From NCBI RefSeq assembly GCF_000333455.1, contig NZ_BADD01000480.1:1-33314 (forward strand): DNA of 33,314 nucleotides. The letters run 5' to 3'. Position 1 is the first letter of the stretch. The number at the start of each line of letters is the position of its first letter. The notes under the pieces were generated by a model. That model ran no database searches and had not been told where the DNA came from. It saw only the letters and a list, made by a program, of their open reading frames with translations. The position numbers and the translations under genes were made by a program. The stretch comes from Rhodopseudomonas sp. B29 (lineage in GTDB: Bacteria; Pseudomonadota; Alphaproteobacteria; Rhizobiales; Xanthobacteraceae). Below, piece after piece: positions 25,541 through 33,039 of this stretch.

Positions 25541-26088
25541 GTCGTCGCCCCCGTCGGCTTGGGGCGCGGCTTGATCGCGCGAGCCGGTGAACCCGCACAA
25601 ATCATGTTTGCCGGCAGGTCGTGCGTAACGACCGATCCTGCTCCGACAATGCAGCCCTCTTCCAACGTCACCCCGGCGGTGATGACGGCATTTGCTCCGA
25701 TCCAGACACCCTCACGAACAACGATGTCCCGTTCGTTCTTCGGCTGAAACGCAGGAGGCGTTCCCTGCACAAGACCGTAATCGGAAGCCGTCAAGACGGC
25801 GTTGGGTCCGATCATGACATCGTTTCCGAGCGAAATTCGACCTGTCGAATTTCCGGCCCACAGGCAAACCCGCTCCCCGACATGGCAGCGATCACCCAAC
25901 GTGATCCTCTCTCCGTTGGCGATCGACACATTCGGCGCGAAGATCTGGTCACGGCCCATCTTGATCTTGCGCTTCTCGCGTACGTGCTTGTACCCATAGA
26001 AGTGCAGGATCCGCAGCGAATGCAACCACACGAGTGGATCCACAATGGACCTCACCCCGTTGCCGATCTTGCCAAACGTACTAGGCAT
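25537..26088 (-). CDS. Hexapeptide-repeat O-acetyltransferase (WcaF/WbbJ-like)
   Basis: 183 residues with left-handed beta-helix repeats: APNVSIANGERITLGDRC, HVGERVCLWAG, RISLGNDVMIGPNAVL, then VREGVWIGANAVITAGV, CIVGAGSVVTHDL and the closing PANMICAGSPARAI. This is the typical order of capsule and O-antigen O-acetyltransferases that use acetyl-CoA. The N-terminus has a short amphipathic segment (SIVDPLVWLHSLRILHFYG). It is coupled to the downstream GT2 by an ATGA overlap and follows the other GT2 by 23 nt. Likely acetylates a sugar of the repeat unit. Confidence 0.9.
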   Translation of the reverse strand: MPSTFGKIGNGVRSIVDPLVWLHSLRILHFYGYKHVREKRKIKMGRDQIFAPNVSIANGERITLGDRCHVGERVCLWAGNSTGRISLGNDVMIGPNAVLTASDYGLVQGTPPAFQPKNERDIVVREGVWIGANAVITAGVTLEEGCIVGAGSVVTHDLPANMICAGSPARAIKPRPKPTGATT

Positions 26089-26111
26089 CAGCCGAACTCC
26101 CTATGGTCACA

Positions 26112-27047
26112 CTAATCCTGCTTCTCGCGGCTGGTGTCGTCGCGCTCCCAACTGCTATCGCCCCGCCTCTCTTTGCGGATTGCGCCAAACGCCGCCACCT
26201 TTGTGATGACTCCATAGACCAGCAAGTCGATGATGTTGACCCGCCGTCGAAGGAGTAGCTCCATCACGGATATCGGCGCGGCTCGACCGGGGAGCCGGCC
26301 AAAGCGCCGATCCATCTCGCGTTGTCCAAGCAACGTCCGTGTCCGCCGCTTGATCAGCCCTCTCATCGTGCGAGGCGGACGGACAAAGAACTGCTGCGAA
26401 CGCGAGACAACGCGTTCAGCGCTCCTGAAAAGGTCGTGGACATACTGATCGTCGTTGGTGATCGCAGGAAATGCGCCCAGACGCGCATGCCCGGCAGCAG
26501 AAAGCACATAAACGCCGGACCCGACGAGATTGTCAGTGAACCATGGCATCTCGCACCAGACCCGATAGAACGACCTTATAACGGCCGAGGAGTCATTGAG
26601 GTCAACTACCGCACGTGGAGCACCAGCCAGCGCTCCGGTGCGCTCCATCTCGTCCATCACGGACCGGATGGCCGAGGTACTCACCGTGATGTCGGCGTCG
26701 AGATAGACGCGCGGGAATACCGAAGCGGCCTCGTCTCCGGCATTCAATGCGGCATGCTTGGATGCTTCGAGACTCTCAACCAGAATGACTTGATCACCGT
26801 AGCTTTTCGCTATTTCGATGGTCCGATCGACACAACCGTTCGCGACGACCACGATCTCCAGCTCCCCGGCCTCGGCATCTGCCAGTAGCGCATCAAGGCA
26901 ACGCGCCAGCACGCGCTCCTCATTGTGGGCTGGGATGACAACGCTGAGTCTCGCCTTCGACCCGGACAACGCGGCACTCTGGCCCCGCCCCATCTCTCGG
27001 AAGCCAGCGCCGGAGTCATGCTGGAGCGACGTTTTCGCGAAGGACAT
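26112..27047 (-). CDS. Glycosyltransferase family 2
   Basis: About 311 residues from ATG 27047; the frame extends to 27212 and ATG 27098 is also possible, since no start has a clear ribosome site. GT2 motifs: LSVVIPAHNEERVLARCLDALL, EIVVVANGCVDRTIEIA, VYLDADITVS (the DxD), and NDDQYVHDLF as a likely acceptor-side acidic motif. A hydrophobic stretch near the C-terminus (NIIDLLVYGVITKVAAFG) suggests membrane association. Positioned after the beta-helix gene and before the acyltransferase in the operon. Probably adds one sugar of the repeat unit; donor unknown. Confidence 0.88.
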   Translation of the reverse strand: MSFAKTSLQHDSGAGFREMGRGQSAALSGSKARLSVVIPAHNEERVLARCLDALLADAEAGELEIVVVANGCVDRTIEIAKSYGDQVILVESLEASKHAALNAGDEAASVFPRVYLDADITVSTSAIRSVMDEMERTGALAGAPRAVVDLNDSSAVIRSFYRVWCEMPWFTDNLVGSGVYVLSAAGHARLGAFPAITNDDQYVHDLFRSAERVVSRSQQFFVRPPRTMRGLIKRRTRTLLGQREMDRRFGRLPGRAAPISVMELLLRRRVNIIDLLVYGVITKVAAFGAIRKERRGDSSWERDDTSREKQD

Positions 27048-27136
27048 GTCGCTGTTTCTTTGCTTAGGACGTTCAACTTCGGTGTGGTGGTGATCCATTG
27101 GAATTTGCCAGATTGTGCAGCAGGGTGCATTCGACT

Positions 27137-27877
27137 TCAGAACGGCCTGGGCAAGACCTGGCCGGCCACTAGCTTTCCTTCCAAGATCCTTCCCAACCGA
27201 ACGCCCTCCCAATACTCGATAAAATTCTTGTGCCCACCGACGTCGCCCAGAAGATAGGGTGCGTAGCGAAACGGTGGAATGAAGTACACGTTTCGCAGGC
27301 GGAGAATATTGTCTCCGCCAGTGTCCGGATGGATGCGAAGGCCGTAGTTGACGCCGCCACCAATGAAGGCGACATTTTCAAGCTCGATTGTCCCGGTCCA
27401 ATTATCGGCAATGAAGAGACCCGCATTTGCGGCGACGTCATGCGTCACGATCGCAGTATTGGACACCTTCAGGGTGCCCCTGCTCCCCGGCGAATATGCC
27501 TGAATGACATCTGCATGGTCCGACTCAACGCCGAGCGCCTCCAGATAGCAGCTATCGATGAGGAACGAACCGCCGCCACCAACACGAACGCACTCTCTCG
27601 AATTGACACGGCAGTTTCTGATAGTCGCGCCGTTCCGGGTGACTATCGAAGCCGTCCCGTCAGTTCTCGTGATGCTGCGATCGTTGACGACGCCTCCGGC
27701 CGGCACTCTCAAGGCATTTGAAGCGATATTGTCGTTGAATCGCGCATCAGTATAGTCCAACGGAATTTCGCCCGACCTCTCTTGCTGGCCAAGTTTGAAC
27801 GTCTGCTGACTCGCCCGAGCGACCGGCGTTAAGGCGGCGAACGCCGACAGCGATGCGATGAAGTCACGTCGCCGCAT
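27137..27877 (-). CDS. Tat-exported beta-helix protein, paralogous to the N-terminus of the type I cargo
   Basis: 246 residues from ATG 27877. The start MRRRDFIASLSAFAALTPVARASQ is trimmed here to its key parts: RRDF twin-arginine motif, hydrophobic core and an ARA site, a good Tat signal. The mature part is a right-handed beta-helix: RNGATIRNCRVNSRECVRVGG (trimmed), ESDHADVIQAYSPGS, ANAGLFIADNWTGTIELENV, and a C-terminal FIEYWEGVRLGRILEGKLV. Each block has a counterpart in the same order in the protein at 22626. It overlaps the end of the Wzy-like gene by 14 nt. A periplasmic polysaccharide lyase or binding role is suggested by fold and context; catalytic residues are not identified. Confidence 0.82.
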   Translation of the reverse strand: MRRRDFIASLSAFAALTPVARASQQTFKLGQQERSGEIPLDYTDARFNDNIASNALRVPAGGVVNDRSITRTDGTASIVTRNGATIRNCRVNSRECVRVGGGGSFLIDSCYLEALGVESDHADVIQAYSPGSRGTLKVSNTAIVTHDVAANAGLFIADNWTGTIELENVAFIGGGVNYGLRIHPDTGGDNILRLRNVYFIPPFRYAPYLLGDVGGHKNFIEYWEGVRLGRILEGKLVAGQVLPRPF

Positions 27878-29327
27878 GACCGCCGCCTGCACGTGCGCGT
27901 AGGTTGACGTCGGCGTCCGTCACTTGACTGATCAAGTCGGACTGCAGGCGCTTCGACGCACTTCTTGGGCCGAGACCATCGATCGAAAATCTTCCGGATA
28001 AGGATGGACGAGTACGTCTTTGAACCCCCGGATGCTGCGCGCGAGCATACGATGAATGGTCTTTTGCGGCGTCATGGATCCACATTCCGCTGCCGAGCAG
28101 GAACAGAATCAGCACATAGGGCGCATCCCATACGTGAACCGTGCACATCGAGATCATCAGCCCGCATAGCGTGATGATCAGTGCTTTCCGACATTGGGCG
28201 ATTTCAAACGGAAGATTTCTGATGCGACCCAGACCAAGGCACATCGCCAGGAAACTGCCCGCGATAAACACAAAGCCCGGAATGCCGTAGCGTACAGCGG
28301 CAACCAGCCAGAAATTATCGATGCTGCCGCTCATCCATTCAGGGTGCTCCCACTCGGACTGACCAAGCCCCAGAATCGGATGCTGCATCACCGATTCCGT
28401 TCCATAATTCCATATGTGCACTCTCATATAAGAGGTATCCGAATTGAAGGTCAGATACGAAATGAACACGTCGAAAGGACTGCGGTTCGACGTCAAGTCG
28501 ATCGCAATGAACAAGCCGACGACCAGTGCTGCAAACACGATCCAGCGCTGAGCCATGCGTTTGGTCGCCTTGTCCCAGGCAATCAGGATGCCCTGGACCA
28601 CCAGCGACAATAACGGCCCGGATGAAAGCGATGTTGCAACGGTCAACGCAACCAGAGCCGCACGACTCAATCGACGCATGGTTTTTTCGCCGACGTAGTA
28701 AGCCAACCCAAATGCACTCGAACAAACGATGCCAAATAGAATGGAGTACTCGAACGTCCCCTGCGCCCGCCTCAGACCAAGCCGAAGTTCGCTGCCAATG
28801 ATGGGATAGGTTGGAAACACCTTGCCGAAGAATTCGATCAAAACCGGCGAGCCCGATATGTTCTCGACGACGGCAAATGGCAGAAGGGCAATGATCGTCA
28901 GCGCAAGCGCATTCACCATGCTCCGAAACGTCGCATAGTCCCTGATATACGAGCGTGCCAGCAGATACGGGCCAAGCGTCTCGATCACGAATATGCCGGC
29001 GGACTGAAGCGCATTATCGATGCCGTGCAGGCCGATCAGAACGATTGCGCCCCACGCTGCAGTCAGGAGCATCAAGATATCGACGAGCCTGACCTTGCCG
29101 ACTGCGCCGGATATCCACGTCGCGAAGCTTGGAAGAAACATGGCGACCAGGATCAACCGGTACGGCGACATTCTTGTTGGGCCGATATAAAAGAAAAACG
29201 GAAGAACCAACGCGACCAGGAACAGCGGGATCAGAACGAAGTTGCTGCGAGTTCGGGATGCCCGAGGGGCGCCGAGCCGACCCGATTCGGAGAATGCCCG
29301 TTTCCCGATTTGATAAGATGCTCTCAT
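27864..29327 (-). CDS. O-antigen ligase / Wzy-type polymerase-like membrane protein
   Basis: 487 residues from ATG 29327 (GAAGAG upstream); GTG 29342 is the longer alternative. About ten to twelve membrane helices are visible, beginning FVLIPLFLVALVLPFFFYI. Between late helices lies the periplasmic loop with MRVHIWNYGTESVMQHPILGLG (trimmed), the pattern of the Wzy_C/O-antigen ligase family, where an Arg in the loop and the HPxxGxG motif are conserved. Such proteins polymerise or transfer lipid-linked repeat units on the periplasmic side. In this operon, with three to four glycosyltransferases and no LPS core genes, polymerase of an exopolysaccharide is more likely than O-antigen ligase. The cytoplasmic C-terminal tail of about 60 residues is polar and basic. 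Confidence 0.85.
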   Translation of the reverse strand: MRASYQIGKRAFSESGRLGAPRASRTRSNFVLIPLFLVALVLPFFFYIGPTRMSPYRLILVAMFLPSFATWISGAVGKVRLVDILMLLTAAWGAIVLIGLHGIDNALQSAGIFVIETLGPYLLARSYIRDYATFRSMVNALALTIIALLPFAVVENISGSPVLIEFFGKVFPTYPIIGSELRLGLRRAQGTFEYSILFGIVCSSAFGLAYYVGEKTMRRLSRAALVALTVATSLSSGPLLSLVVQGILIAWDKATKRMAQRWIVFAALVVGLFIAIDLTSNRSPFDVFISYLTFNSDTSYMRVHIWNYGTESVMQHPILGLGQSEWEHPEWMSGSIDNFWLVAAVRYGIPGFVFIAGSFLAMCLGLGRIRNLPFEIAQCRKALIITLCGLMISMCTVHVWDAPYVLILFLLGSGMWIHDAAKDHSSYARAQHPGVQRRTRPSLSGRFSIDGLGPRSASKRLQSDLISQVTDADVNLRARAGGGHAAT

Positions 29328-29359
29328 CCCGGCACTCTTCACCGACCGTAGACTGAATT

Positions 29360-30079
29360 CTACCGGTATCGTGCTCGCATCATGGAGCGGTAGAGGCCAA
29401 GCTTAGCGCTGGCCTTCCATGCAAGACCGCGCTTCGAATTCGGGTCCACCAGATGTTGGCGCATGTAGTCCTCGGTCATTGCATTCGTTACACAGAGCCG
29501 CGAATAGAGAAACGGCTCAAATCCGCGATGGCCACCCAACTGGATGGTGAATAGATGCGTGTAGCCGGCCCTCAAGGCCGCCTCCCAAACCCGTCTTGAA
29601 AAGCGCCCATATGGAAACGCGAACAAGGGCACTTGCCTTCCAAGACGATCCTCGAGTATCGCCTTCGATCTGGTTAGTTCGCGCTCGAGTTCTCTATCAG
29701 AACAGGTCGTCAGATCGACGTGATCGAGGCCGTGTGAGCCGATGGATGCGCCGGCTTTGTCCAATTCTTCGATCATGTCCCAGGTCAGTCGTCCCGACTC
29801 ACCCACCAGGCCGACCGGAACGAACGAGATGAAGCTCGGAATACGGGCCGTCTTCATGAAATGGGCATATACTCGCGTGTAGTCAGATACGAACGCGTCG
29901 TCAAATGTCAGCAGTACTGCGTCGTCGGCGTCCGAGTCGGAGCAGCGCTCGAGAAAGGTTTTCGGGGCGATGAGTTTGTCTTCAAATAGTTCGAGATGCG
30001 CCTCGAACGCTTGATGCGTGAGGCACCAGGCGTTGGACGGCGAGGCTTCCGCCAGCTCGTGGTAATTCAGGACGATCAT
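29360..30079 (-). CDS. Polysaccharide deacetylase (NodB-like)
   Basis: 239 residues from ATG 30079, whose ATGA overlaps the stop of the GT4 gene; the longer frame to 30124 is inside that gene. Carbohydrate esterase family 4 motifs: LTFDDAFVSDY (motif 1, metal and base Asp), SHGLDHVDLT (motif 2, metal His pair), FPYGRFSRRV (motif 3). No signal peptide, so the product would be cytoplasmic or exported unusually. It would remove N- or O-acetyl groups from a sugar polymer or a lipid-linked intermediate. Together with the acetyltransferase in the same operon it suggests that acetylation of the polymer is tuned. Confidence 0.9.
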   Translation of the reverse strand: MIVLNYHELAEASPSNAWCLTHQAFEAHLELFEDKLIAPKTFLERCSDSDADDAVLLTFDDAFVSDYTRVYAHFMKTARIPSFISFVPVGLVGESGRLTWDMIEELDKAGASIGSHGLDHVDLTTCSDRELERELTRSKAILEDRLGRQVPLFAFPYGRFSRRVWEAALRAGYTHLFTIQLGGHRGFEPFLYSRLCVTNAMTEDYMRQHLVDPNSKRGLAWKASAKLGLYRSMMRARYR

Positions 30080-31242
30080 AACGGCTGAATCAGGCTGGAG
30101 ACCCGGCTGGCCCATGCCCGCCAATTCAATCGGGTTTCATAAGCGTCGCGGCACGCCACCTTCATCCTCGCCAGCTTGGCGGGCTGCGCGAAGATGTCCG
30201 CGATGACGGCCGCGTAGTCGCGCTGGGTGCCGCTTGGAGGCAGCAAGATTCCTGTTTCTCCATCGCGGATCGCGGACGGCACGCCACCGGTGGCGGGCGC
30301 GATGCTCGGGAGGCCGTGTGCGGCGGCCTCGCAAAACACGATGCCGTAGCAGTCCGCCCGGGTCGGTAGAAGGAAGAAGTCAGCGTCGCGATAGAGGCCG
30401 CTCAGGCGCTGCCGTTGATCGGGGTCGCTTTTGTTGAGAAACGGAATGATCGTGACGCAATCGTAGGACGATGGTTTCGAAGGAATACATCCGCAAATGA
30501 CGAGCTCAGCGTCGATGCCCCGAGAACGAAGCTCATTGAGCGTTCCGACTGCAACGTCGGCTCCCTTTTCTTCCCAGTTAGCGCCGACAAAAAGCAGCCG
30601 ACATGGCCCCGGTTTGCGTTCCCCAAGCACGGAATGACGATCCGGCGCGACGTCCAGATTAGCGCCCCAAGGGACCACGTGCACCTTCGCTGGGTCGGCA
30701 GTGTAATCATTCACAGCCGATCTGGCGGCCCATTCGGACGGATAAAGGATCAGATCCGCTCGCGCGATCGTCTCCCGTTCGAGACGTTCGGCAGTTTCGC
30801 GGGCTCGCCGTGACATGTTCCGGTAATTGGGGTGATAATTCTCAACCAGGCGAAATGTCGCGTCGGAGATGTAGACCAGCGGCACACCCGCCGGCAGCCC
30901 GCCGGCAAAGCTTGACCCGGCCGGCGCAATGACGATGTCGGCAGAGGCTGCCCGGATCTTCCGCCAGGCGTCGGCGGCGTATTGCGACGCTACGGGCCCC
31001 GCATGAACTGGGGACAGCCCCGTCCCGCGGAACACACGTCGCAGCTTCGAAAAGGCTTTGTACGCGGGCAAGCTGGTGGCGTTCAAAGGCCCGACATGGA
31101 CGACGTCGTAGCCTTCGTCCGCCAGCGCCTTCGACATATGGAACGGGGTGCCGGACCAGAATCGCACCTTCTTCGCATCCCCGACCGTTGTGAACGCGAT
31201 CCGCCGAGTTGCGCCCTTACAGGAGGGATACGATTGGATCAT
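30076..31242 (-). CDS. Glycosyltransferase family 4
   Basis: 388 residues with the GT-B layout of GT4. The N-terminal domain has WSGTPFHMSKALADEGYDV, close to the acceptor-side start of the family. The C-terminal domain has RLLFVGANWEEKGADVAV, FLLPTRADCYGIVFCEAAAHGLP (E-x7-E region, trimmed) and ATGGVPSAI. It starts inside the end of the fusion gene (26-nt overlap) and its stop overlaps the deacetylase start, so translation of the three is coupled. It probably transfers a sugar from a nucleotide donor to the growing repeat unit at the cytoplasmic membrane. Confidence 0.92.
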   Translation of the reverse strand: MIQSYPSCKGATRRIAFTTVGDAKKVRFWSGTPFHMSKALADEGYDVVHVGPLNATSLPAYKAFSKLRRVFRGTGLSPVHAGPVASQYAADAWRKIRAASADIVIAPAGSSFAGGLPAGVPLVYISDATFRLVENYHPNYRNMSRRARETAERLERETIARADLILYPSEWAARSAVNDYTADPAKVHVVPWGANLDVAPDRHSVLGERKPGPCRLLFVGANWEEKGADVAVGTLNELRSRGIDAELVICGCIPSKPSSYDCVTIIPFLNKSDPDQRQRLSGLYRDADFFLLPTRADCYGIVFCEAAAHGLPSIAPATGGVPSAIRDGETGILLPPSGTQRDYAAVIADIFAQPAKLARMKVACRDAYETRLNWRAWASRVSSLIQPL

Positions 31243-32803
31243 TTGCCTTGTCCAAGGTCAGCGGCTCGACGGCAACGAAGAGCAGATTCGACGACGGGAT
31301 GCGTCCCATCACCGAGGAATTGACGGACGAATTGGTGCCTGAGCGGGCCATCTTCGCGATACTGATGAAGCTCGGCGAGAAAATCAGCTCGGCAAAATCG
31401 GCACGGCCGCGCAGGAAACGCGCTCGCTGATGGACAATCCCGATCATACGGTCGAGCGTCAGTCCGGACCTCCGGCACCAATCGCGCACTTTCCGGGGAC
31501 TGGTGACGTGCACGCCGGATTGATTGAAGCTACCAAGGCCGCGATAGCGATCAGAATAACGCAGCCTTCGCCACAGTTCAGGAACTGACCGCATGTTCGG
31601 GGTCTGAATGATCATGACCGACCTCTCACTCATGGCGCCACGGAGCAGAGATAGGGCCTCGACCGGGTCGGCGAAGAGGTGCAGCATGTTCAGGACGAGG
31701 ATGCAGTCGAACGTCTGACCTTGCAGCTTCGCCGCTGCGACACGAAGATCGCCGAACACCATCTCGACACCCTTCGATGCGGCAGTTCCGGCTACGACCG
31801 GATCAAGCGGCACGGCGACGACCCGCAAGCCTTTTTGCGCCAGGGCGCATTCTGTCTCGCCCGAGCCGCAGCCAACTGAGAGCACGCTACACGTCTCAGG
31901 GGGGAGAACCGAAAGCACATCCTGATTCACCGGCTCGTAATATTCCTTCGAAAACATTCGCCGCCAGAGATTGGTCCCGCTACTCAGCAGCGGTTTCGGC
32001 GCAGAGTTGTCCACGGCCAGTTTCAGCATCGTGTCGACCTGCGAGCGCATTTCCGCTTCGTCGACTCCCACCTTCCCCGCATATTTGTTGGACAGATGAT
32101 GGACGGCAAAGTCTTCGAAATGCGAAATCGGAATGAGCTTCGTGAGCCCACATCGGATGTAGGGATCGGTCGCCGCCGTGCACAGCAAATCGTGCTTCCA
32201 CTGATACGGCTCGACCAAGAACCCCCCGGAATCGATCGCCTTTCGGAGCTGATGTTGCGTGAGAACGTAGCACGCCGCATGCTCGTTGGTTAGTGTCGCA
32301 AGAACGTATTTTGACCTCGATCGCAGTGAGCCGGCGTCCCAGTGAAATTCGTCGTGCATGTCTGGATAGCTAATGGCGCCATCCGAGTTTCTTTCCATGC
32401 GGACGAAGCCGGCGACTTCGTCGTCGTTCAGAGCCTTGGTGACGTCGAGAAAAGCGCGCAACTGCGCTTCGGTGATGAGAATGTCATCTTCAGAATAAAT
32501 GAACAGGTCGTACCGATCGGCACGCTCCGCGAACAACGGCTTGTGCGCGAACGGAAGCGACCACGGGTCTTTGCTCGGGAGACCGATCCTGCATTCAACT
32601 CCCGGCCCGAGCGTCTTGGCGACGTTCGACAGGACGACGACGTCGACATCGAACGCCATCGACTGATATTCACGGATCAACCGCTCGAGGTGGTGATCGT
32701 TCGACCTGCCGTAGCTCGCCAGCGCCACCAAAATACTCAGCCGTCCGCTGCGAGGACTCGATTGCAAGGCAGGTAGCGTGGAGACGTCAAAAGCCGCTTG
32801 CAT
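31217..32803 (-). CDS. Fusion: GT-A-like domain plus SAM-dependent methyltransferase
   Basis: 528 residues. The N-terminal ~280 look like a GT-A glycosyltransferase: LSILVALASYGRSNDHHLERLI, DLFIYSEDDILIT (acidic DxD-like site, about residue 106) and an EFHWDAG segment. From about residue 300 a class I methyltransferase begins: LSVGCGSGETECALAQKG (SAM-binding loop), an acidic residue at the end of the next strand, then DCILVLNMLHLFADPVEALSLL and MIIQTPNMRS, typical of Methyltransf_11-like domains. The product could add a sugar and methylate it, or methylate the chain end. First gene of the minus-strand operon; ATG 32803. The methyltransferase part is firmer than the transferase part. Confidence 0.8.
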   Translation of the reverse strand: MQAAFDVSTLPALQSSPRSGRLSILVALASYGRSNDHHLERLIREYQSMAFDVDVVVLSNVAKTLGPGVECRIGLPSKDPWSLPFAHKPLFAERADRYDLFIYSEDDILITEAQLRAFLDVTKALNDDEVAGFVRMERNSDGAISYPDMHDEFHWDAGSLRSRSKYVLATLTNEHAACYVLTQHQLRKAIDSGGFLVEPYQWKHDLLCTAATDPYIRCGLTKLIPISHFEDFAVHHLSNKYAGKVGVDEAEMRSQVDTMLKLAVDNSAPKPLLSSGTNLWRRMFSKEYYEPVNQDVLSVLPPETCSVLSVGCGSGETECALAQKGLRVVAVPLDPVVAGTAASKGVEMVFGDLRVAAAKLQGQTFDCILVLNMLHLFADPVEALSLLRGAMSERSVMIIQTPNMRSVPELWRRLRYSDRYRGLGSFNQSGVHVTSPRKVRDWCRRSGLTLDRMIGIVHQRARFLRGRADFAELIFSPSFISIAKMARSGTNSSVNSSVMGRIPSSNLLFVAVEPLTLDKANDPIVSLL

Positions 32804-33039
32804 CAGCCCGATTATCCCTGTTCGCGGATCGGCCCACCGGCCCGAGACCCGGTGCCCCGGTTAATTAAATTAATAGTTTTAAATATAATAAATCGGTTCT
32901 ATATACAAGCTGTTTAGATTTAAATATTTTTCTTCGTTAAGAACCATCCGGGTCGGTGGCTTCCCGGCTTGCTGCCCGGTCATACGAGGCCGCCCCTGAA
33001 ATCAGGGGCCTGATCGCCGTTGCCATGGAGCGACTGATA
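32804..33039. promoter_or_regulatory. Divergent AT-rich promoter region of the polysaccharide operon
   Basis: It separates the minus-strand operon from the plus-strand GT4. A striking AT block at 32861-32940 includes TTAATTAAATTAA and a perfect TATAAT at 32884-32889, 17 nt after TTAATT (32861-32866), a candidate plus-strand promoter. The plus-strand leader then contains a hairpin at 32992-33009. Its base composition is unlike that of the genes on both sides, which may reflect binding of a nucleoid protein or an AT-preferring regulator. Confidence 0.5.
32992..33009 (+). promoter_or_regulatory. Hairpin in the leader of the plus-strand GT4 gene
   Basis: GCCCCTG (32992-32998) pairs perfectly with CAGGGGC (33003-33009) around the 4-nt loop AAAT. 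It ends 17 nt before the ribosome site GGAG (33027-33030) of the gene starting at 33040. No T-run follows, so it is more likely a leader structure than a terminator. Confidence 0.45.

Noticed and set aside
24518-25747. Long plus-strand frame of 409 codons
   Set aside because: It is antisense to the GT2 and acyltransferase genes, which have clear motifs and coupled starts; its own sequence has no recognisable domain.
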